Origin: an uncultured Lachnospiraceae bacterium
Lineage (GTDB): Bacteria; Bacillota; Clostridia; Lachnospirales; Lachnospiraceae
Assembly: GCA_902489925.1 (NCBI GenBank)
Contig: CABUBX010000004.1
Span: 1-62,242, forward strand
Direction: 5' to 3'
DNA length: 62,242 nt
Below the pieces are notes generated by a model that worked only from the letters and a program-made list of their open reading frames with translations, was not told the DNA's origin and did no database searches. Of this stretch, positions 16,256-24,779 are shown piece by piece. Position numbers and translations under genes: made by a program. Positions within the stretch are counted from its first letter, which is position 1. Each line of letters starts with the position of its first letter.

Positions 16256-18418
16256 TTAGATTTCATACCATACAATTTCGTTTGCATCCAAAGATATATC
16301 GAAGCTTGTACCGTCACCTTTATAGATTGTAGATGTCTGTGGCTCATATGTGTTATTAACAACGCAGTATTTGCCGTTCTTTACATAAGCATGAACTTCT
16401 ACATTGAAGTTTGTACTGAACCACTTGTGAAGATTTTCTTCATCGTGTGAAGCCCAGATGATTGCACGATATAAGATACGGCTGTTTTCAAAGCTGTATG
16501 GAAGTCCGCTGATATAAACGCTTCTTCCTTCTCCAAACTCATTTACTGCCATCTGCACTTCTTTATCAACCTGTTTAAGAATTGTTGTACCGTCAAGTGC
16601 AAAAATATTCTTTTTGCCTTCACCAAAGTCAACATCCTTTGTGCAGTCTTCAAGGATAAAGTGGTCATGCTCATCCCAGTTGTATTTATCAACATTTAAT
16701 GTAAAGCCGGTTTCCTTCTCAACACCAAGAACATTAGCAAGCTGGAAGTAACGGCCCTCCCACTGATAGCCTGTAGGTTCGCCAACACCGATGAAGCCGC
16801 CGCCGTTATAAACAAAGCGCTTAATTGCTGTAACAACTGTCTCATCTTTCCAGTTATCTCCGCCTGTATATGCTGTGTAAGCATCACCTACATTTAAGAT
16901 AACATCGATGTCATCAAGAATTGCAGGATTTTCTTTAATATCATCAAAGCTGATAAACTTCACATCAAAAGGTGCACCACTTAATGCTTCGATAATGCCT
17001 GCATAAGAGTAGTTCTGTTTGTAGTAAATTGCATGATGTACCATGTGGTTGCCCCATGCACGCATCTTGCCCCAGCTGTTTAATACAGCAACTTTCTTAA
17101 TGCAGTAAGGTGTTGTTCCTTTAATATTCTGATATAATGTACGGAATTCATTACATACGCTCTCGACGTAGTCGATAAATTCAGGGAACTGCATTGCAAG
17201 CTTTAAGTAACCGCCGTAGCCGATACGGTCAATCGGTTTTCTCAAAATAGCACGTCTTGCTGTTACCCAGTTTACTTTTGCTTCCTTTACAGGGTCGCCG
17301 CCCTCATGGAATGTATCCGGGAAGAAGTAAGGAAGGAAACGGCCTTCTGTGTACTTAACCCCTTCGATATCACTAATCAGACGAAGTGTTGCGCCGTTGC
17401 CGACACTTCCTACAACAGCGTCAAGACCGATGGACTTAAATTCATCCATAAACGGTTCCATGCCAATCCAGTGGTCACCGAGGAACATCATCGCCTCTTT
17501 GCCGCACTCATGTGTAATGTCTACCATCTCTTTGGCAAGCTTTGCAACCTCACGTCTCTGGAATGCCTGGAAATCCTTAAATTCCTTTGAAGGAATACGG
17601 TATGTATTGTTCATATAGCCCTGGTCGATAATATATTCAGGACGGAACTTATAGCCGACTTCTTTTTCAAACTGCTCAAGAATGTATGGGCTGACAGATG
17701 CTGAGTAACCATACCAGTCAACATATTTTTCTCTTGCAAATTCATCGAAAATCAAAGTAAACTGATGGAAGAAGGTTGTATAACGAATAACATCAATATG
17801 AGGATTATCTTCAATATACTTTCTGAGACGCTTCATTGAATACTCTTTTGTTTTTGGCTGACGAACGTCAAATGTAATCTGCTTTTCAACGCCCTGCCAA
17901 TCATTTGTCACTGCATTGTACATATGTACAGGGTCCCACATAATGTAGGCAAGGAAGCTGACTGTATAATCGTGAAATGCCTTTGCGTTTGCAATTGTCA
18001 CATCACCTGTAGCTTCATCATATGACCAGTCATCTGTAGATACAACTTCGCCTGTCGTACGGTCAATAACCTCCCACCAGCGTTTAATATCATCTCTGGA
18101 GTTTACAGCCAACATATCCGGATAAAGATGATTCATTAAATGAATCTCAACCTTATCTGATGTTGCTGTATAAAATGGTGTCATAATATACATCTGCTGA
18201 ATCTCATCAGGATTTGCCTTTGCCCATGCATTGTCTTTTCTTGTTGTGTAGTATGTCGAATAAACCTTTGCATCCACATCCCTTAATTCTGCCGGATAGT
18301 CTGTACCATCACAGTCACGGATGGCATCTGCGCCCCAGCGCTCAACTAACTCTAATGTCTCAGGAACAACGTCAACGTCTGTCGGAATTGTTACTCTGCC
18401 TTTTGTGTATACACTCAT
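16256..18418 (-). CDS. lnpA: 1,3-beta-galactosyl-N-acetylhexosamine phosphorylase (GH112)
   Basis: 720 residues, matching the GH112 galacto-N-biose/lacto-N-biose phosphorylase family in length and sequence throughout. It splits Gal-beta-1,3-GlcNAc or GalNAc with phosphate to galactose 1-phosphate and free amino sugar in the cytoplasm. Recognisable blocks are GRVTIPTDVDVVPETLELVE at the N-terminus, RYTTFFHQFTLIFD, MFLGDHWIGMEPF (its Asp is the likely general acid), FLPYFFPDTFHEGGDP and the GATase-like domain with GGGFIGVGEPTG. I start at the ATG at 18418 behind GGAGGAG. With the ABC importer and AraC regulator it forms a locus for milk-oligosaccharide or mucin core disaccharides. GNB versus LNB preference cannot be read from sequence. 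Confidence 0.95.
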   Translation of the reverse strand: MSVYTKGRVTIPTDVDVVPETLELVERWGADAIRDCDGTDYPAELRDVDAKVYSTYYTTRKDNAWAKANPDEIQQMYIMTPFYTATSDKVEIHLMNHLYPDMLAVNSRDDIKRWWEVIDRTTGEVVSTDDWSYDEATGDVTIANAKAFHDYTVSFLAYIMWDPVHMYNAVTNDWQGVEKQITFDVRQPKTKEYSMKRLRKYIEDNPHIDVIRYTTFFHQFTLIFDEFAREKYVDWYGYSASVSPYILEQFEKEVGYKFRPEYIIDQGYMNNTYRIPSKEFKDFQAFQRREVAKLAKEMVDITHECGKEAMMFLGDHWIGMEPFMDEFKSIGLDAVVGSVGNGATLRLISDIEGVKYTEGRFLPYFFPDTFHEGGDPVKEAKVNWVTARRAILRKPIDRIGYGGYLKLAMQFPEFIDYVESVCNEFRTLYQNIKGTTPYCIKKVAVLNSWGKMRAWGNHMVHHAIYYKQNYSYAGIIEALSGAPFDVKFISFDDIKENPAILDDIDVILNVGDAYTAYTGGDNWKDETVVTAIKRFVYNGGGFIGVGEPTGYQWEGRYFQLANVLGVEKETGFTLNVDKYNWDEHDHFILEDCTKDVDFGEGKKNIFALDGTTILKQVDKEVQMAVNEFGEGRSVYISGLPYSFENSRILYRAIIWASHDEENLHKWFSTNFNVEVHAYVKNGKYCVVNNTYEPQTSTIYKGDGTSFDISLDANEIVWYEI

Positions 18419-18497
18419 GTTTTCTCCTCCACTTTCTCTTTTTATAATCGGCTGCGGATTCAAACCGAACCTATGTTAAGATAAGCATAATTTATTT

Positions 18498-18546
18498 TGC
18501 ACAAAACGTCTATTTACTTCTTGCTTTATTTTTTATAATTATTGCT
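18498..18546. promoter_or_regulatory. Upstream control region of the phosphorylase gene
   Basis: It contains TTGCT twice, 21 bp apart (18521-18525, 18542-18546), matching the repeats near the ABC operon. TGCACAAAAC at 18498-18507 is repeated exactly at 18581-18590. On the minus strand a weak promoter TAGACG-17-TATGCT ends near 18486. This fits activation by the AraC-type regulator. The DNA is A/T-rich, so the repeats are suggestive only. Confidence 0.35.
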
Positions 18547-18583
18547 AAAACGGCATATTTTTTTCTAAAAATGCCTAAAATGC

Positions 18584-18613
18584 ACAAAACCGATATTAAA
18601 ATATCGGTTTTGT
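18584..18613 (-). terminator. Hairpin downstream of nth
   Basis: Perfect 14-bp arms ACAAAACCGATATT and AATATCGGTTTTGT separated by two bases (a loop of about four to six bases after fraying). It lies about 60 bases after the nth stop codon on the minus strand. The following T tract is imperfect, so it may terminate weakly. Confidence 0.6.
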
Positions 18614-18671
18614 CTTTAATATTGTATATTATCTTTATTAAATAAATGGTTCCATATAGCAATTTGGCACA

Positions 18672-19304
18672 TTAAAAAACCTTCTTGCATATATCTGCAA
18701 GACAACACTTATCACAATACGGCTTTGTCCGAGCTGTACAGACATCCCGCCCGTGGAACACGAGACGATGGCAAAAATCACTGCCCTCCTCCGGCGGCAC
18801 AAGCTTCCAAAGTGCCATCTCAACCTTTTTAGGCTCTTTGATGCCGTCAACAATGCCGATTCTGTTGACAAGACGTATACAGTGTGTATCCGTCACAATT
18901 GCCGGCTTTCCAAAAACATCGCCCATAATCAGATTGGCGCTTTTTCGTCCCACACCCGGAAGACGCATCAGAGCATCAAAATCTCCCGGCACTTTACCGC
19001 CGTATTCTTCACAGAGCATCTTCATGCAGCCGCTGATATCTCTCGCCTTACTGTGTCCCAAACCACATGGTCTTACAATTGCTTCAATATCCTCCACAGG
19101 CGCCTTGGCCAAAGCCTCCGGCGTCGGATACTTTTCATAAAGTCCTTCAACAACAACATTGACGCGGGCATCTGTACATTGAGCTGCAAGCCGCACGCTC
19201 ACCAAAAGTTTCCATGCATCATCATAATCCAGCGTACATCCCGCCTCCGGATAGGCCTCTTTAAGCCGCCGTATCACTTCCAATGTCAGTTCTTTTTTCG
19301 TCAT
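18672..19304 (-). CDS. nth: Endonuclease III
   Basis: 210 residues, normal length. It is a DNA glycosylase/AP lyase removing oxidised pyrimidines. The helix-hairpin-helix and catalytic lysine are in LMRLPGVGRKSANLI, the catalytic aspartate in VTDTHCIRL, and the iron-sulphur cluster cysteines in CTARTKPYCDKCCLADIC (C-x6-C-x2-C-x5-C). It lies downstream of the polyamine cassette on the same strand with a 37-base gap, and may be read from the same transcript. Confidence 0.95.
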   Translation of the reverse strand: MTKKELTLEVIRRLKEAYPEAGCTLDYDDAWKLLVSVRLAAQCTDARVNVVVEGLYEKYPTPEALAKAPVEDIEAIVRPCGLGHSKARDISGCMKMLCEEYGGKVPGDFDALMRLPGVGRKSANLIMGDVFGKPAIVTDTHCIRLVNRIGIVDGIKEPKKVEMALWKLVPPEEGSDFCHRLVFHGRDVCTARTKPYCDKCCLADICKKVF

Positions 19305-19341
19305 ATGTAAAACTTCCTTTCATTTTATTAAAGTGTGCGGT

Positions 19342-20844
19342 TTACTCCCAATTACGCACAGCCTCCGCATAATACTGAATCAAAACAGGCTTTGACAATG
19401 CATTGATTTCAATATCCCGCTTTGCCTGCTCATCTTTGCCGAAAACAAAAAGTGCATCTATATTTTCCTCTGTCAGATACCTTGTCTCAACTTTTGGCAC
19501 TTTAATTTCTTCAAGTCTCTGCTTCGAAGCCAAATTAAATCCCCAGTCTCCAAAAGACGGCACTTGGAGATGATAAGGCTTTACATAAAAGCCCTCGCTT
19601 TCCAATGTGTCATGAATACACCAAAAAGCGTCCGGCGCATAGTAAGGACTTGTTGACTGCACCGTCATCACACCGTCATCGCTCAGCGCACTGTAGCAAA
19701 GCCTGTAAAATATATTTGTATACAGCTTATTTAAAGCTTCATTGTTCGGGTCAGGCAAATCCACAATAATAACATCAAACTTTTCACAGCTCTCTTTCAA
19801 ATACTGGTAAGCATCTGTATTTACAACCGTCAGACGGTCACTGTCCAAAGAATTTTTATTAAGCGCAGTAATTTGGGGATTTTCAGAACAAAGCTCAACC
19901 ATCTGCGCATCCAAATCCACAAGCGTTATATGGGCTTCTTCATATTTAAGCAATTCCCTGACAGCCATCCCGTCACCGCCGCCAAGCACAAGCACCTTTT
20001 CCTTTTTTGAGGCCGCCGCCATCGGAATATGGACAAGCGCTTCATGATAGCGGTATTCATCTAAAGAACAAAACTGTACATTGCCGTCAATATACAGTCT
20101 TAAATCATCCTTATGTTTTGTCATCACAATATGCTGATACTGAGTGTGCTCAGATAAAATCACCCGGTCGCGGTAAAGCCCGTCCTCAACCTGATTGGAA
20201 ATCGTATCGGCAAAGAGCATTCCCGCCGTCATGACTCCAAACAAAAGCACTGCGGCTGCCTTATAGATTTTCACACGGCTAATCCGCCCCGAATACTTAA
20301 AAATAATCAACCCCGCCGCAGCTATATTGAAACTTCCCATCAAGAACGCTGTCGCAAAATAACCAAGCTTTGGCAGCAATAAAAGCGGAAAAGCAATCGA
20401 GCCTACAAGACCGCCGATATAATCAAAGCTGAAAATCGATGACAATGTCACCCTTAAATTTTCATTATCATTTTCTATAATTCTTGTCAGCAGCGGTATT
20501 TCCACACCGACAAATGTGCCGATGACAATGATTTCAAGATACATCACAAGCTGATAGGTTTCCAAATATAAATTGGCATAAAAAAGAACAAGCGCACTTG
20601 TACCGCCAATCAGCCCGACACCAAGCTCAATAAAAACAAACCAGTCAAACAAATGCTTCCTCATATATTTTGACAAATAGGAACCAAGCCCCATAGCCGA
20701 CATATAAAGTCCGATGGTAATCGAATACTGAAGCACCGTATCACCCAAAAGATACGAGCTTACGGCACTGATAATCAGCTCGTAGCATATCGAACAGCCC
20801 GAAATCATCAATGTCGTAAGCATCAAAAGTCTATAGTTTTTCAT
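19342..20844 (-). CDS. speE: Membrane-bound spermidine synthase-like protein
   Basis: 500 residues in two parts. The first 200 or so hold about seven membrane helices (LIISAVSSYLL, IGLYMSAMGLGSYLS, VFIELGVGLIGG). The remainder is an aminopropyltransferase fold: LYIDGNVQFCSLDEYRYHEA, the nucleotide-binding LVLGGGDGMAVREL, ITLVDLD and VIIVDLPDPNN. It should transfer an aminopropyl group from decarboxylated SAM to a diamine at the membrane face. Its ATG shares a base with the stop of the DUF350 gene. With speD, the SAM decarboxylase, at the head of the operon, donor and transferase are made together. The exact amine acceptor is unknown. Confidence 0.88.
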   Translation of the reverse strand: MKNYRLLMLTTLMISGCSICYELIISAVSSYLLGDTVLQYSITIGLYMSAMGLGSYLSKYMRKHLFDWFVFIELGVGLIGGTSALVLFYANLYLETYQLVMYLEIIVIGTFVGVEIPLLTRIIENDNENLRVTLSSIFSFDYIGGLVGSIAFPLLLLPKLGYFATAFLMGSFNIAAAGLIIFKYSGRISRVKIYKAAAVLLFGVMTAGMLFADTISNQVEDGLYRDRVILSEHTQYQHIVMTKHKDDLRLYIDGNVQFCSLDEYRYHEALVHIPMAAASKKEKVLVLGGGDGMAVRELLKYEEAHITLVDLDAQMVELCSENPQITALNKNSLDSDRLTVVNTDAYQYLKESCEKFDVIIVDLPDPNNEALNKLYTNIFYRLCYSALSDDGVMTVQSTSPYYAPDAFWCIHDTLESEGFYVKPYHLQVPSFGDWGFNLASKQRLEEIKVPKVETRYLTEENIDALFVFGKDEQAKRDIEINALSKPVLIQYYAEAVRNWE

Positions 20845-21275
20845 CAGAAAATAACTCCGCTAATTACAACAGCCAGACCGATAAAAATACCGAAAACCAT
20901 CACACCTGCCGCCGCATTGCCTTTTCCGATTTCTTCATTAAGGTTATAACGTCTGTTCAGCGCATTCACAACAATATAGCCGAGCATAAAAAATACAATA
21001 CCGACAATAAAATAAACGACGCTGCTCAGTATGCCAAAAATAAACGGACCGCTCTCCGCCGATGCTGCCGGAGACATAATTGCCGACCGCAAAATAATAC
21101 CGATACCGATAAAAGAGCCTGCGCTAAGCCAGCCGACCGCCATATTTCCCTTCTTAATTTCTGTCGGAAAATGGCAAGGCACAATCAAGTCAATTAAAAA
21201 ATTGCCGAGAATCATTAAAATAATACCGAGAGCAGCGTAAATCGCCACATTCATTAAATCAATCAAAAAATACAT
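20844..21275 (-). CDS. DUF350 membrane protein
   Basis: 143 residues with four predicted membrane helices in two related halves, each with a small acidic/basic loop (PCHFPTEIKKGNMAVGWLSAG and RYNLNEEIGKGNAAAGVMVFG). This internal repeat of the form E-I-x-K-G-N-x-A is the mark of DUF350 (YjfL-like). Function unknown. In other genomes, as I recall, it travels with DUF4178, AdoMetDC and spermidine synthase genes, sometimes near PspA-type stress proteins. Here it is coupled to speE by a one-base overlap. Confidence 0.85.
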   Translation of the reverse strand: MYFLIDLMNVAIYAALGIILMILGNFLIDLIVPCHFPTEIKKGNMAVGWLSAGSFIGIGIILRSAIMSPAASAESGPFIFGILSSVVYFIVGIVFFMLGYIVVNALNRRYNLNEEIGKGNAAAGVMVFGIFIGLAVVISGVIF

Positions 21276-21324
21276 ACACCTTTGCCGCCCGAACCATTCA
21301 CGGGCGCCTCCTTTCTTTTTCCCC

Positions 21325-22437
21325 TTATTTTCCGCTGCTTAACCCGCCGCCGGACGATGTCCTGCTGCCGACACTGGACTGGCGGATACTCGATGAATAG
21401 CTGCTGTACGGGTCTGTACTGCTATAATTAATCGTTTCTCCGTCGTAATCCGAATAGGCGGAATTATATGAGCTAAAGCTGCTTCTGTCTCTTGTAAAAC
21501 CTCTTGTAAAATAAAAGCCTCTGTAATAACGATAGGTTCTCGCATGACAGCGATATGGCGTTGTATCCGATGTATATGCAAACTTTCGGCTCGATACCTG
21601 AACAAGAACCTCATTATCCTCCGATGTATAAACAAGACAATACTCATCCTCTGTCAATATGGCAATACTTTTATCATCACCTTCTGTATTTTGCTGCACA
21701 TCGGTCACATCACCTTCAATCGCACGAAGTATATCCCTCGCAGCCAAGTCCATTGAAGTAAGCGCACGGTATACATCTGCTTTTTCCTTACCGCTTCCTG
21801 TAATGGAAGTCACATACACGTAAGCGGTTGTATTCGATTTCAAATAATCGGAAATTGAATGTTTGTTTCCAGATACCGCACCAATAATTGCCAAGCCCAG
21901 AAAAATCACCGCCGCACATAAAATGACGACAGCAAGCTTATTTTTCTTCTTTTGGGGCTTTGCACTGCCCGCTTTTCGGTAATTTGTACCTGCGGTATTT
22001 TTTGCTGCCTGCACATTTTTAGGATTAGTTTCTACTGTAATCTCATTCCAATCAAGATAATATCCTATCGAAACTTCCCGGCCATCCTCCCATACTTCCT
22101 CCGATATAATATTCTCCTCAGAAGCATCCTCATATTCTGTAAATGCCGCTCTGTCACCGGCCTGTGCATCTGCCCGTCCCCACGCGCCAATAACCTCCTG
22201 CGTGCCCTCGTCAACCTTTTTATAACCATCCAAAGACACTTGCTTCGCCGCACAGTACAATGCATATTCATCATAAACCTCATCCACACTGAGCCAGAAC
22301 TCTCCACCGCCGTCCACCGGTTTCAGGCGATACTCCATCCATCGGCAGTTATCATCGACATTTTTATACTGAAGCTTTCCGAGAATTTTATACCTTCTGC
22401 CATCCACTTTCAGTATATCACCAACATTATATTCCAC
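21325..22437 (-). CDS. DUF4178 protein with single membrane anchor
   Basis: 370 residues. The N-terminal half (about 1-140) is a beta-rich soluble domain of DUF4178 type (VGDILKVDGRRYKILGKLQY, WMEYRLKPVDGG, EFWLSVDEVYDEYALY). One membrane helix follows at about 170-190, then an extracytoplasmic region and a Ser/Gly/Tyr-rich tail (RTSSGGGLSSGK at the end). The tail has low complexity and no cysteine pair. The start is GTG, four bases after speD, with AGGGG upstream. Function unknown; its place in the polyamine cassette is the main clue. Confidence 0.82.
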   Translation of the reverse strand: MEYNVGDILKVDGRRYKILGKLQYKNVDDNCRWMEYRLKPVDGGGEFWLSVDEVYDEYALYCAAKQVSLDGYKKVDEGTQEVIGAWGRADAQAGDRAAFTEYEDASEENIISEEVWEDGREVSIGYYLDWNEITVETNPKNVQAAKNTAGTNYRKAGSAKPQKKKNKLAVVILCAAVIFLGLAIIGAVSGNKHSISDYLKSNTTAYVYVTSITGSGKEKADVYRALTSMDLAARDILRAIEGDVTDVQQNTEGDDKSIAILTEDEYCLVYTSEDNEVLVQVSSRKFAYTSDTTPYRCHARTYRYYRGFYFTRGFTRDRSSFSSYNSAYSDYDGETINYSSTDPYSSYSSSIRQSSVGSRTSSGGGLSSGK

Positions 22438-22441
22438 TTTT

Positions 22442-22786
22442 TCACCCCTTCCCCTCTATATCACGCTCAAACTGCCGTATCTGTACCTTTTTCGCCTTTA
22501 ATGCCTTTTGCAGAAAATCACATATAGCCTGCGGCACACTTTCATCACACGAAAAAATATCAACTGCCGCATACCCGTATTCCGGCCATGTATGAATCGA
22601 AAAATGTGACGTTGTAATGACCGCAATGTATGTAATCCCTATCGGCAAAAAGCGATGACTGCACTCCTCAACAATTTCTGCATGAATGGCTTCAATCGCA
22701 CTGTGAGCAATTTTTTTAATTTTCTCCATGTTATCTATAACTTCACAGTCACAGCCGTATAAATCAATCACTAACTGACTGGCCAC
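22442..22786 (-). CDS. speD: S-adenosylmethionine decarboxylase proenzyme
   Basis: 114 residues, the short prokaryotic class. TTSHFSIHTWPEYGYAAVDI contains the Ser that becomes the pyruvoyl group on self-cleavage, the catalytic His, and the GYAAVDIFSC strand. It makes the aminopropyl donor for spermidine synthesis. The start is GTG at 22786, confirmed by an in-frame stop directly before it and GGAG ten bases upstream. It is the first gene of the cassette speD-DUF4178-DUF350-speE. Confidence 0.93.
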   Translation of the reverse strand: MASQLVIDLYGCDCEVIDNMEKIKKIAHSAIEAIHAEIVEECSHRFLPIGITYIAVITTSHFSIHTWPEYGYAAVDIFSCDESVPQAICDFLQKALKAKKVQIRQFERDIEGKG

Positions 22787-22826
22787 TTATTTTCATCTCC
22801 AATCACTGACAATTATCACATTTATT

Positions 22827-22855
22827 TTAATATAAACCATAATGACTGTCTACAA
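22827..22855 (-). promoter_or_regulatory. Promoter of the polyamine cassette
   Basis: Minus strand: TTGTAG (22850-22855), 17-base spacer, TATTAA (22827-22832). It lies between the terminator of the upstream transporter and the speD ribosome site. Confidence 0.55.
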
Positions 22856-22861
22856 AAATTT

Positions 22862-22938
22862 AAAAGTGTGCCTTGAAATGCCATCCCCCTCTTTACAACT
22901 AATTCATGAAACGGGAAGCGGCATCCGGGCACACTTTT
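22862..22938 (-). terminator. Large hairpin terminator after btuD
   Basis: Outer arms AAAAGTGTGCC (22862-22872) and GGCACACTTTT (22928-22938) are perfect over 11 bp. An inner pair ATGCC/GGCAT (22878-22882, 22920-22924) extends the structure. It follows the btuD stop codon by about ten bases and ends in T residues on the minus strand. Confidence 0.7.
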
Positions 22939-22948
22939 AATATTCTTC

Positions 22949-23713
22949 TTATATTTTTTTCAGTATCATATGGCGGTTTGCATCTATCGTTTCCAAATCG
23001 GATTCAACCCCATAGACATGTTGAATATGCTCTTTTGTAAGAACTTCTTCATCAGAGCCGTATGTATAAATTTTTCCATTGCAAAGCATTAAAAATAAAT
23101 CACAATACATTGCGGATAAATTGATATCATGAATCGAAACTATTACCGTCAGCTTCTGTGTATCGACTAAATTACGCACAAGCGCCATTGTCCTCAACTG
23201 ATTTTTTAAATCCATGCTGCTTGTCGGTTCATCAAGCAAAAGCAGGGAAGGTTCCTGACATAAAGCTCTTGCAATAAAAACTCTCTGACGTTCGCCGCCG
23301 CTTAATTCATTAATATATTTAAAAGCAAACGGCATTAATTCCATTTGTTCCAATACTTCAAAAGCCTTCTGCTCATCCTCTTTCCTTATTCCGAAACGCT
23401 GAAATGGTCTCCGCCCCATCATCACCGCATCGATGACACGTATCGGAAAAGTGCTGTTCGTATTCTGCGGAACATAGGCAACAAGACGTGATTTTTTCCG
23501 TATATCCATTGTCAGCAAATTTTCACCACCCCAAAAACTCTCGCCGTCACACGGTTTTAAAATGCCGCTAAGTGCTTTTAAAAGCGTTGTTTTTCCTGTA
23601 CCGTTAGGACCGAGAAGCGCTAGCATTTCTCCTTGATTAATTTCAAAGGATATGTCTTCAAATATTTTTCTTTTACTATATTGAAATGCCAAATGGCCAA
23701 CCTCAAGTTTCAT
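22949..23713 (-). CDS. btuD: Corrinoid/siderophore-type ABC transporter ATPase
   Basis: 254 residues of the FecE/BtuD family. Walker A GPNGTGKTTLLKALSG, signature INELSGGERQRVFIARAL, Walker B LLLLDEPTSSMDL and the switch His in VSIHDINLS are intact. It overlaps the permease gene by four bases (ATGA). The upstream cobalamin riboswitch makes vitamin B12 or another corrinoid the likely cargo; without it the family alone could also mean iron-siderophore. Confidence 0.88.
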   Translation of the reverse strand: MKLEVGHLAFQYSKRKIFEDISFEINQGEMLALLGPNGTGKTTLLKALSGILKPCDGESFWGGENLLTMDIRKKSRLVAYVPQNTNSTFPIRVIDAVMMGRRPFQRFGIRKEDEQKAFEVLEQMELMPFAFKYINELSGGERQRVFIARALCQEPSLLLLDEPTSSMDLKNQLRTMALVRNLVDTQKLTVIVSIHDINLSAMYCDLFLMLCNGKIYTYGSDEEVLTKEHIQHVYGVESDLETIDANRHMILKKI

Positions 23714-24777
23714 TGCAGCTGCCCCTTTCTCTGTGTCAAAATAAGATTAATAAATATCGGCACACCAAGAAAAGATATCACAATGCCTACAGGAATAATC
23801 ACCGGCGCTAAAATCATCTTTCCGATTGTATCGGAAATAAGCATGAGCAGCGCACCGATTATTGCAGAAAAAGGAATCAAATATCTATGGTCGCTTCCGA
23901 TAAGCATTCTTGCAATATGCGGTCCCGCAAGCCCGACAAAACCAATCACACCTGTAAAGCTGATGACCGCCGCGGTCGCCAATACAGAAAAAATACAAAC
24001 CTCCACGCGAACCCTTTCCGGATGCAAACCAAGTGACTTTGCAACCTCATCATCACCGGAAGCAATAATATTGAGCGCCGGCGAAAATAAATACAGGCAA
24101 ATGCAGCATACAGTGACAACCGTCATAACCGCAAAAACCTCCTGCCACTGACTGCCGTTAAGCGTCCCGAAGGCCCATTGAACAACAGCCGCCAGCTTAT
24201 GCTCGCTTGCAAAAAATTCAATAGTTGAGGTGCACGCACTAAAAAAATAATTCAGAGCAATTCCCGTTAAAACAATTGAAGATGGACTCATCCCCACTTT
24301 TATAGAAATAACATATACAAGAAACATACATCCCAGAGCCCATAAAAAAGCATTAAGCACAATCCCGGTCTGACTTCCCGCAAACAATCCAACACCAAAT
24401 ACAATTGACAGGGAAGCACCAAAGGCTGCCGCATTCGAAATACCTATCGTAAATGGACTGACAAGCGGATTTCGTGTAACCGCCTGCATCGCTGTCCCGG
24501 CCACTGACAGACCAAAGCCTGCAAAGATAGCCAGAACAACTCTCGGCATTCTAAGGAGCAAAATCACCTTATCTTCCTTTCCTTCAATTCTGCCCCCGGT
24601 TAAAACAAAATTTTTCAACGCACTTATAACATCTGAAATCCCTGCGTCCGTTGCCCCCAAGGTCGTAAAGGCAATTGCCAGAGCCAGCATTGCAACGAGT
24701 CCGATCACAATCAGTAAATTTTTTTTCTTTCTTTTCTTTCTATATTCTAATTGAACATCTTCATATGCATCTTTCAT
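23710..24777 (-). CDS. btuC: Corrinoid-type ABC transporter permease (FecCD family)
   Basis: 355 residues with about ten membrane helices, preceded by a lysine-rich cytoplasmic N-terminus. RMPRVVLAIFAGFGLSVAGTAMQ and FVGLAGPHIARMLIGSDHRYLIP are diagnostic of the FecCD/BtuC family. It sits between the ATPase and binding protein genes with two-base spacing to the latter. Confidence 0.9.
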   Translation of the reverse strand: MKDAYEDVQLEYRKKRKKKNLLIVIGLVAMLALAIAFTTLGATDAGISDVISALKNFVLTGGRIEGKEDKVILLLRMPRVVLAIFAGFGLSVAGTAMQAVTRNPLVSPFTIGISNAAAFGASLSIVFGVGLFAGSQTGIVLNAFLWALGCMFLVYVISIKVGMSPSSIVLTGIALNYFFSACTSTIEFFASEHKLAAVVQWAFGTLNGSQWQEVFAVMTVVTVCCICLYLFSPALNIIASGDDEVAKSLGLHPERVRVEVCIFSVLATAAVISFTGVIGFVGLAGPHIARMLIGSDHRYLIPFSAIIGALLMLISDTIGKMILAPVIIPVGIVISFLGVPIFINLILTQRKGQLQ

Positions 24778-24779
24778 GA

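Noticed and set aside
22862..22938. Structured RNA or riboswitch ahead of the polyamine cassette
   Set aside because: The hairpin lies before the speD promoter and right after the btuD stop codon, and shows no known riboswitch core, so a terminator is the simpler reading.
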